In this document: positions 5,496 to 10,680 of the stretch, piece by piece | Layout: the number at the start of each line of letters is the position of its first letter | Numbering within the stretch: position 1 is the first letter of the stretch | Source: a virus | Length of the DNA stretch: 43,508 nucleotides | Virus record (IMG/VR): IMGVR_UViG_3300049732_000064 | Coordinates: 1 to 43,508 of that record | Direction: 5' to 3' (one strand) | Made by a program: the position numbers and the translations under genes | The notes under the pieces: generated by a model | Databases searched by the model: none | What the model was told of the DNA's origin: nothing | The model's input: only the letters and a program-made list of their open reading frames with translations

Positions 5496-5837
5496 TTGGC
5501 TACCGCCGAAGATTCAATCCACAAGGCTGTCGCGGATCATTTGCGCCTGCGTGGCGTGATCGGCCTCCTATGGTGGCATACGCCCAACGATGGGAAGCGC
5601 AGCTACAAAACCGCCTCGCGTCTCAAAAAAATGGGAATGCTGCGCGGCGTTGCTGATATTTGCGCTCTGCACAACGGAATCTTTTACGCACTAGAACTTA
5701 AGGCCGAGAATGGCCGTCCGACTGTTGAGCAACTGAAGTTTCTCTCCGATGTGACTGAGGCCGGCGGCTATAGCTGCATTTCATACGGTCTTGACCGTGC
5801 ACTTAAGGTTCTAGAATCGTGGGGACTGATCCGGTGA
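5496..5837 (+). CDS. VRR-NUC domain nuclease
   Basis: A 113-residue stand-alone VRR-NUC protein of the size usual in phages. The PD-(D/E)xK-type residues are visible: GVAD (D54), LELK (E67, K69) and the glutamine in PTVEQLKFL (Q79). The start is TTG; no ATG is available in frame, and homologs begin the same way (xATxEDSIHKAV). These enzymes cut branched or structured DNA during replication and recombination. It is first in the rightward operon and overlaps the replication gene by 4 nt (GTGA). Confidence 0.8.
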   Translation: MATAEDSIHKAVADHLRLRGVIGLLWWHTPNDGKRSYKTASRLKKMGMLRGVADICALHNGIFYALELKAENGRPTVEQLKFLSDVTEAGGYSCISYGLDRALKVLESWGLIR

Positions 5838-6673
5838 CGCGCTGGTATCGAGCCTACGTCGGAACCTGCACCGATCCCAAGATTGCAGCCGTTGCCTATT
5901 CAAGCAAAACATCGAAGTGCAAAGTCATTGCAATGTGGCACTTTGTTCTGGAGTTGGCCGCAGATGCCCGCAATGGCGGAAAACTCAGAATGGACGCGGC
6001 CCTATTTTGCGGTGCACTTGATTTGAACATCGAGGAAGTCAAATCAATTTGGGCACACATGATCGATCGGGGCATGGTAACGGACGATCAGGTAGTTTCT
6101 TGGAAAAAACGGCAGTACGAAACGGACACAATAGACCCGACAAACGCCGAGAGGCAGCGCAGATGGAAAGCAAAACATTTTGGTAACGGTACGGTAACGG
6201 AACACAAACGATCAGAGTCAGATACAGATACAGAAAGTAAGAGAGTCCCGCTTCGCGGGAAAGAAAATGGGAATTCGAGAAAAGGTTTAATTTCCGACGA
6301 CTGGCGTCCATCAACCGACAGCACTCAAAAGGCCCAGAAGCTAGGGTTAACCCAGGCTGAAATAGGGCGGGAAGCTGAGAAATTTCGGAACCATGCGCGC
6401 CAGAATGAGCGGAAATGTGTGAGATGGGATTCGGCATTTGATAACTGGTGTATTAGGGCGGCCGAATATCTAAATCGTTCGCCACCATCGGAAAAAACTG
6501 GCGGATTTTCTGCCACACCCGGCTCTGCGGAGTTTTCGGCGTGGCGGACTTTTGCGCGTGATAGCGGCAAGCAATCTTTGGTTCGCTTGTTGGATCAGCG
6601 TGAACTGGAGGGAAGGGCTTTTGAATTTGAGTCTCAGTGGCCACCAGGAGTTAGCATCAATGTCATGGGGTAA
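5834..6673 (+). CDS. Replication initiation protein, DnaT-like domain
   Basis: A 279-residue protein from a GTG overlapping the previous stop, with GGGGA 8 nt upstream. The N-terminal 100 residues look like a winged helix (CKVIAMWHFVLELAADAR, LDLNIEEVKSIWAHMIDRG). A polar linker follows, then a C-terminal block with ISDDWRPS, EAEKFRNHARQ and WDSAFDNWCIRAAEYL, the pattern of the DnaT DNA-binding domain. Such proteins act as replisome organisers loading the host helicase. No phage helicase or polymerase is visible, so host DnaB and Pol III are probably used. Confidence 0.65.
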   Translation: MTRWYRAYVGTCTDPKIAAVAYSSKTSKCKVIAMWHFVLELAADARNGGKLRMDAALFCGALDLNIEEVKSIWAHMIDRGMVTDDQVVSWKKRQYETDTIDPTNAERQRRWKAKHFGNGTVTEHKRSESDTDTESKRVPLRGKENGNSRKGLISDDWRPSTDSTQKAQKLGLTQAEIGREAEKFRNHARQNERKCVRWDSAFDNWCIRAAEYLNRSPPSEKTGGFSATPGSAEFSAWRTFARDSGKQSLVRLLDQRELEGRAFEFESQWPPGVSINVMG

Positions 6674-7157
6674 GCATCAGGTTTTGACTGCTGAACAGGT
6701 AGAATACGCAAAATATCTGCGCAAGAACGGCAGCGGCCGGCGGCCGGTCATGTGTCCACGCCGAATAGCAAAAGTTATTGGAGTTGGTGAGGGCGCCGTG
6801 AGGCGTGCGCTTGGTTTGGAAACTGCGAGCTGCGGAATGCTTCGCGAGAGGACGGCGCATTATGCGGTTAAGTTCAAAGAGCCGGTTCCTCTCGCGGTAT
6901 TGATTGAGCGCGAGCGGGCAATGAATGAGGAGCGCTCGTTAGGTGCTGTTGCGTTTGGCGATCCTCCATTTTCAAGATCAGCATTAGGAAGGCGCAATGG
7001 CGAGGCGAGGCAGGAAACGAAAAACGGGAAGGCGCGAACCCAATGGGAGGATGCAGCGCGAGCGTGGCATAGACCAAAACGCAGTGGCGGCCACATTACC
7101 GCACCGAACGGCGGACGTTTACTGGCTCGGCTTGCACAGGGCGATCCCTGCCGATAG
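6660..7157 (+). CDS. Helix-turn-helix protein, unknown
   Basis: A 165-residue protein starting MSWGKHQVLTAEQVEYAKYL with AGGAG 9 nt before the ATG; it overlaps the replication gene by 14 nt. RRIAKVIGVGEGAVRRAL (around residues 37-54) is a recruited-type helix-turn-helix as in Hin-like or sigma-like DNA-binding domains. The C-terminal 55 residues overlap the next gene in another frame, which is unusual. It may be a regulator of phage transcription. Confidence 0.55.
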   Translation: MSWGKHQVLTAEQVEYAKYLRKNGSGRRPVMCPRRIAKVIGVGEGAVRRALGLETASCGMLRERTAHYAVKFKEPVPLAVLIERERAMNEERSLGAVAFGDPPFSRSALGRRNGEARQETKNGKARTQWEDAARAWHRPKRSGGHITAPNGGRLLARLAQGDPCR

Positions 7158-7557
7158 GCGTCACGATCCGATGGCCGAGCACCCGCTGGGGCGCTATTGC
7201 CTGGTGGGCGCTATTTCGGCATTGCAATACGACGCCGGCCGGATGTTTGCGCGCGAAGTCAGCCAATATCGGCGCGTTCTGGACATTGCCAAGGATCGCC
7301 AGTCAATAGCGGGTTTTGGGCAGCCATGTCCTCCGACTCCGCGTGAATTGGATGAGCGGCAATGCGTGGAAATCATGCGGGATTATATGCTGGCATTCGA
7401 GGCTATCGGGAGTCGGGCCGCCCAGGCGGTCATGAAGCATGTGGCAATTCTAGAGCGGGAATTACAGCCGGAACTATTTGGCTACCTTAGCTTGGGACTA
7501 AACAACCTTGTCATACATTATGACTTGACAAACAGGAACAAATCGGGTACGTCATAA
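6997..7557 (+). CDS. Basic-tailed phage protein, possible late regulator
   Basis: A 186-residue protein with AGGAAGG 4 nt before the ATG. The start MARRGRKRKTGRREPNGR is a highly basic arm typical of a Rhizobiales phage family; the rest is helical (YCLVGAISALQYDAGRMFA, RDYMLAFEAIGSRAAQAVM). Its place at the end of the early rightward operon, before the late genes, is where antiterminators or late activators often lie. That role is inferred from position only. Confidence 0.6.
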   Translation: MARRGRKRKTGRREPNGRMQRERGIDQNAVAATLPHRTADVYWLGLHRAIPADRRHDPMAEHPLGRYCLVGAISALQYDAGRMFAREVSQYRRVLDIAKDRQSIAGFGQPCPPTPRELDERQCVEIMRDYMLAFEAIGSRAAQAVMKHVAILERELQPELFGYLSLGLNNLVIHYDLTNRNKSGTS

Positions 7558-7610
7558 ATACACGATCCGATTTGCGTCGAAAACCCCATAAAATTTGATT
7601 TTCCTAACGC

Positions 7611-7706
7611 GCGTGGCCGCCGGTCGCCTTAGCGAGACAGCGGGCTTGATTCGGTCCCGCCCTGATCAGGCGATGGGATAGCCTTGGAGTACCAGGGCGA
7701 CGGCCG
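7611..7706. ncRNA. GC-rich structured non-coding stretch
   Basis: This stretch in the 169-bp gap between convergent operons can fold. GTCGCC (7623-7628) pairs with GGCGAC (7696-7701), extended by GGCC (7615-7618) with GGCC (7702-7705). Inside are GCGGG (7640-7644) with CCCGC (7656-7660), and the palindrome CCTGATCAGG (7661-7670). It may be a small RNA or a bidirectional terminator; there is no strong T-tract. The type is uncertain. Confidence 0.3.
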
Positions 7707-7726
7707 AAAATTCATTTTATTCGCGT

Positions 7727-7987
7727 TTAAGTATCTTCTGTGCGTAGTGCGTCTAGGTGTTCGGCCAACTTGTTAAGCTCGACCTCGCTTATCCATTGCT
7801 CGCCCTTTTTGGATACGCGGGCCATTGATCCGGCACCGTAGATATGCACCTCTAATTTATCGGCGCTGATCCAATGCTTATCCCCCAATCCGGGAGCCAT
7901 TGAAAAGCCAAGGCTGCGGAGGAAGTCATAGACTGGCTGTCGCGGCCCACCCACCGGAAAGCGACCTTCATTTGGCCATTCTGTCAT
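7727..7987 (-). CDS. Small early protein, unknown
   Basis: An 86-residue protein. The ATG at 7987 has AAGGA 8 nt upstream, better than one three codons earlier. The sequence has a helix-strand-strand look (VYDFLRSLGFSMAPGLGDKH, LEVHIYGAGSMARVSKKG). It is last of four leftward small genes. No family is recognised. Confidence 0.5.
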   Translation of the reverse strand: MTEWPNEGRFPVGGPRQPVYDFLRSLGFSMAPGLGDKHWISADKLEVHIYGAGSMARVSKKGEQWISEVELNKLAEHLDALRTEDT

Positions 7988-8009
7988 AATCGTCATCCTT
8001 AATCCGTGT

Positions 8010-8246
8010 TTAACAGTTCAGACTGATGGGAAAGTGATCGTCAGCCAGCTGGTCAATCATCTGGCGGGCGTCAGCTTCGCTATTGCCAGTCGCGATATTG
8101 TGGCCGTCTTTGGTGATGTAGAAGGCAAGGCCAGTGATTGACCGTTGGACTATATAGCCCTTATAGGCGGTGCGCTCTGTCGCTGCCTCCCAAATCTTAT
8201 CCCGCCTTGCGTTGATTCGTTGGGCGCGTGTCGTATGGTTTGCCAT
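8010..8246 (-). CDS. Small early protein, unknown
   Basis: A 78-residue protein starting MANHTTRAQRINARRDKIW; GGAGG sits 5 nt upstream. A basic helix is followed by a beta-rich middle (YKGYIVQRSITGLAFYITKD) and a closing helix with EADARQMIDQL. The fold hints at a small double-stranded-RNA/DNA-binding-like alpha-beta protein, but no family can be named. Confidence 0.5.
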   Translation of the reverse strand: MANHTTRAQRINARRDKIWEAATERTAYKGYIVQRSITGLAFYITKDGHNIATGNSEADARQMIDQLADDHFPISLNC

Positions 8247-8276
8247 ATTCCCCTCCATTAGATTGTTAACAGCAGA

Positions 8277-8438
8277 TTAAGCGTAAGATGGCGAGGCAAT
8301 ATAAAACCAGTCGTGATCCTCATCGGCCTCGCGGTTCATATCGTCTGCAACGCGCTTTGCGATGGCTTCTGAGGCGAACTCTTGACCATCGCGAAAATCC
8401 ACATTGCCTTGGCCATCCATTGCGATGATTGTCCACAT
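8277..8438 (-). CDS. Small early protein, unknown
   Basis: A 53-residue acidic protein (MWTIIAMDGQGNVDF...). The ATG at 8438 follows an AAGGATCAGG ribosome-binding region. It is patterned as two strands and one helix (SEAIAKRVADDMNREA), similar in outline to its 78-residue neighbour. Confidence 0.5.
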   Translation of the reverse strand: MWTIIAMDGQGNVDFRDGQEFASEAIAKRVADDMNREADEDHDWFYIASPSYA

Positions 8439-8515
8439 GATCCTGATCCTTAATGGGTGATTAGCGGTTTTGCCTTCTATACTCTGCCCCATGTAGAGGC
8501 AGAGGGAACAAGGCA

Positions 8516-8824
8516 CTATGCGGCCAATTCCTCGCCCGTCTCGCCATCTACGTCGTACATGCTTTCAATAGCCTCTTTGGCCGACTCGTATGTCTCGTAT
8601 GGTCCCGACCATTCGGTGCAATCCATATAGCCAGGAGCCGAAAGTCGGCAGAACCAACCGGAGGTCTTTTCAATCTCGGCACCCTCTAGCTGCTCGCCCT
8701 CTAGGTAATCGGCAAGCCCGTCAGAATTGCCCTCGGCAACATCGCAGGGGATCAATTCGGTGCCGCATGTCGTTTCAACGGACCACATTTCGGTCTTGTT
8801 ATATTGCGGGATCATGTGAGGCAT
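8516..8824 (-). CDS. Acidic early protein, possible DNA mimic
   Basis: A 102-residue protein with about 24 Asp/Glu and very few Lys/Arg. GGAG lies 7 nt before the ATG. The ends are acidic (EAIESMYDVDGETGEELAA), and the middle contains three cysteines. Strongly acidic small early phage proteins are often inhibitors of host nucleases or CRISPR systems; here only the charge supports that. Confidence 0.5.
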   Translation of the reverse strand: MPHMIPQYNKTEMWSVETTCGTELIPCDVAEGNSDGLADYLEGEQLEGAEIEKTSGWFCRLSAPGYMDCTEWSGPYETYESAKEAIESMYDVDGETGEELAA

Positions 8825-8884
8825 TGTCGTCTCCTATTGGCTGTAGCGTTAGTGAGAGAACTGCGCTTCCTTCTAATTATCCTT

Positions 8885-8903
8885 ATCCCACATAGCGTGG
8901 GAT
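8885..8903. promoter_or_regulatory. 7-bp inverted repeat, operator-like
   Basis: ATCCCAC-ATAGC-GTGGGAT is a perfect inverted repeat with a 5-nt spacer. It is centred in the 122-bp gap between the divergent acidic-protein gene and the small terminase gene. The position suits a switch-point operator controlling late gene entry. Confidence 0.4.
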
Positions 8904-8921
8904 TATGCAATAGGGAATGTG

Positions 8922-8941
8922 AGCAATAAAATTGCTTTTTT
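8922..8941 (+). terminator. Rho-independent terminator/attenuator before the late operon
   Basis: AGCAAT-AAA-ATTGCT (8922-8936) followed by five more T. It ends 5 nt before the small terminase start. No plus-strand gene lies immediately upstream, so it would stop a short leader RNA, as at the lambda late promoter where Q overrides a terminator. Confidence 0.5.
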
Positions 8942-8946
8942 AGGCC

Positions 8947-9462
8947 ATGCAAAATCAAAAAACGCCACCGCAAAAAACAGAAATATCTCTGGGCGATCTC
9001 TCGCCAGAGGAGCAGGCATTTGCGGAGGAATTGGCACTTAGCGACAATCAATCACAGGCCTATCGCAATGCCTATGGTGCCGAGGGTTATAGCCCGAATG
9101 CTCTCAAGGTAAGGGCCTGCCGCAAGGCTGCAGAGCCAAAAATCAAAAATTATGTGGCTGCGCTGCGCGGTGCCGGCCTCGCTAACGCAAGGCTAACCCT
9201 GGAGCAACGGATAGCCGATGAGCGCGCATTTGCTCAAAGGGCCGAGGATGCGGGCAACTTCGGGGCCGCGGGTGGGGCATATGACAGGCTTAACAAGCTA
9301 TTGGGCCTCTATGTTGAGCGGCATATGGAGATGGATTCGGACCCGATTTCAGCCCTTGAGCAGATCGCAAAGGAATTTGGACCGGATATTGCGCGGCAGC
9401 TCGCCACCAAAGAGGGCGTTTCATGGGCGCCGCAAGATGAACCACCGCCAAGCCTTAATTGA
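8947..9462 (+). CDS. terS: Terminase small subunit
   Basis: A 171-residue protein. LSPEEQAFAEELALSDNQ, then SQAYRNAYGAEGYSPNALK and ACRKAAEPKIKNYVAAL form the N-terminal helix-turn-helix block of phage small terminases; a helical oligomerisation region (LEQRIADERAFAQRAEDA) and an Asp/Ile-rich end follow. It recognises the packaging site and hands DNA to the large subunit. The partner gene lies about 14.4 kb downstream, unusually far. The ribosome-binding site is weak, with AGG only 3 nt from the ATG. Confidence 0.75.
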   Translation: MQNQKTPPQKTEISLGDLSPEEQAFAEELALSDNQSQAYRNAYGAEGYSPNALKVRACRKAAEPKIKNYVAALRGAGLANARLTLEQRIADERAFAQRAEDAGNFGAAGGAYDRLNKLLGLYVERHMEMDSDPISALEQIAKEFGPDIARQLATKEGVSWAPQDEPPPSLN

Positions 9463-9634
9463 TACAATATGCTATGCGCTTGCCCAATACATAGCCGTAA
9501 GGGATGATGTCCCAATCTATGACTTATTACATGCACTGGATGCGGTGCAACACAGGATCACAGAACAACTAATTCAGGACCACCCGGAACTAATCCCGGA
9601 ACTCTCGCATATAATGAACAGTACAAAGCACTAG
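9437..9634 (+). CDS. Small helical late protein, unknown
   Basis: A 65-residue all-helical protein (MNHRQALIDTICYALAQYI...). Its start lies inside the end of the small terminase gene (26-nt overlap) and its end overlaps the convergent secreted-protein gene by 4 nt. No family is recognised. Confidence 0.5.
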   Translation: MNHRQALIDTICYALAQYIAVRDDVPIYDLLHALDAVQHRITEQLIQDHPELIPELSHIMNSTKH

Positions 9635-9816
9635 CAGTCAAAAACCCAGTCACACTGGCCCTGCGCATTGCACACACACCGCGCGCTATTCATCTTGCAC
9701 CCAATAGGCGGAATAGGCCTGATCCCGCACTGAATAGACTGTGCATGTGCCGTACCAACAGTAGCTATAATGAGTAGGACTGCGATGGCTGTTACAATGG
9801 CGGTGATGTGGGGCAT
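9631..9816 (-). CDS. Secreted cysteine-rich peptide (moron-like)
   Basis: A 61-residue protein. Residues 1-26 are a signal peptide (MPHITAIVTAIAVLLIIATV, ending AHA-Q). The mature 35 residues contain seven cysteines (QCGIRPIPPIGCK, RCVCNAQGQCDW, C-terminal C), suggesting several disulfides in the periplasm. I recall similar short cysteine-rich peptides from Rhizobiales. It is the only minus-strand gene inside the late operon, with an operator-like repeat upstream, as in a lysogenic-conversion moron. Confidence 0.6.
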   Translation of the reverse strand: MPHITAIVTAIAVLLIIATVGTAHAQSIQCGIRPIPPIGCKMNSARCVCNAQGQCDWVFDC

Positions 9817-9859
9817 TGGTGCTGCGCCTAGCGTGTGTGTGTTGGATTTCAAACGATAG

Positions 9860-9883
9860 CATAGTGCTGGCCATAACACTATG
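9860..9883. promoter_or_regulatory. Inverted repeat upstream of the secreted-peptide gene
   Basis: CATAGTG-N10-CACTATG. It lies 44 nt upstream of the ATG of the minus-strand cysteine-rich peptide gene. It is a likely operator for independent control of that gene; a clear -35/-10 pair could not be fixed. The rest of 9884-10089 shows no gene. Confidence 0.4.
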
Positions 9884-10089
9884 TCCCAAAGTGTACGCGC
9901 GCTAATGGCCTATTAACCGTAACGCTAGCTAAGCCGTTGGTGACATTGGCGTAAAGGAATGTAAGACACAGTAGTTTTTGGCCATCTATTATTCACATTT
10001 TGCTCCGCCGCGGCCCTGGCGAGGGGTGGCGGCCCCCCTTCGTCCTACAATAATAAAGTCTATCCCCCATCTGACCCACGGCCACTTCA

Positions 10090-10137
10090 AACGCTATGGA
10101 TAACGCAGCCCCATAACTGGATAACGCTATGGATAAC
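10090..10137. repeat. 15-bp direct repeat with three TGGATAAC copies
   Basis: AACGCTATGGATAAC occurs at 10090-10104 and 10123-10137, and TGGATAAC a third time at 10118-10125. The reverse complement GTTATCCA is DnaA-box-like (first 7 of the 9 consensus bases). The second copy supplies the ATG of the next gene; the first gives a six-codon decoy frame. Confidence 0.55.
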
Positions 10138-10317
10138 TGTCCGCAGTGTGGTGCGAGCTACGCACTGGTTGGTCGTGTTCACAATTGCCGACCGAGGGAA
10201 GTGCCGCAGCAGACCCACACGACCGCAACTTATCTGTATCGCGATCCCGTCAAGCGCCGTGCCCAGGTGGCGGCGAACATGCGGTCATACCGTGCGAGGA
10301 AGAAACTCAATGGCTGA
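10129..10317 (+). CDS. Small zinc-ribbon late protein
   Basis: A 62-residue basic protein. CPQCGASYALVGRVHNC at residues 4-20 gives CxxC plus a third cysteine; the end is basic (KRRAQVAANMRSYRARKK), suited to nucleic-acid binding. It overlaps the following gene by 8 nt. Role unknown; nearness to the small terminase gene suggests packaging. Confidence 0.5.
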   Translation: MDNCPQCGASYALVGRVHNCRPREVPQQTHTTATYLYRDPVKRRAQVAANMRSYRARKKLNG

Positions 10318-10492
10318 CACGAAAAAGACCGGCACCTACAAGGGCAAGTCCAACAAGCTTGGCTATGGCGGGCGGGCGCAGCAATTGAAGGACCGTGGCG
10401 TTCCCGGTGGGGTTATCGGCGCGATTGCGCGGCGCAAGGGCGCGGCGCCTGGCGGCCCGAACTATCACGGCGGCAAGAGCCGCTGGCACTGA
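10310..10492 (+). CDS. Small basic Gly-rich protein, phage family
   Basis: A 60-residue, strongly basic protein (KGKSNKLGYGGRAQQLKDRG, then VPGGVIGAIARRKGAAPGG). I recall this pattern from several Rhizobiales prophages, usually near terminase or head genes. No function is known. It lies between two genes with overlapping starts and stops, so it is clearly translated in series. Confidence 0.55.
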   Translation: MADTKKTGTYKGKSNKLGYGGRAQQLKDRGVPGGVIGAIARRKGAAPGGPNYHGGKSRWH

Positions 10493-10680
10493 TGGCTGGT
10501 CCCTTCGCGACTTCGGTGCCAGCCCCCCGGCTGGCTCTGGAGGACGACTTCGTTCTGCTTATTGTCGGCACTGGCGAACCGAACGCCACCCCGGTCGCCC
10601 TTTTGCTCGAACCGTTCATAAACAGCATTTCCCCGCTGCGTATTTGCGATCCATTTGAAGATTGGTGCCGTGGTTCATGA
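10492..10680 (+). CDS. Small protein coupled to the tail fibre gene
   Basis: A 62-residue protein with an Ala/Pro/Leu-rich composition (LALEDDFVLLIVGTGEPNA). It starts on the stop of the previous gene (TGATG) and its stop overlaps the fibre ATG as ATGA. These couplings support translation; no function is recognised. Confidence 0.45.
   Translation: MAGPFATSVPAPRLALEDDFVLLIVGTGEPNATPVALLLEPFINSISPLRICDPFEDWCRGS

Noticed and set aside
4720-5500. CRISPR or other repeat array in the control region
   Set aside because: Only single inverted repeats and promoter elements are seen; there is no regular repeat-spacer pattern here or elsewhere in the window.
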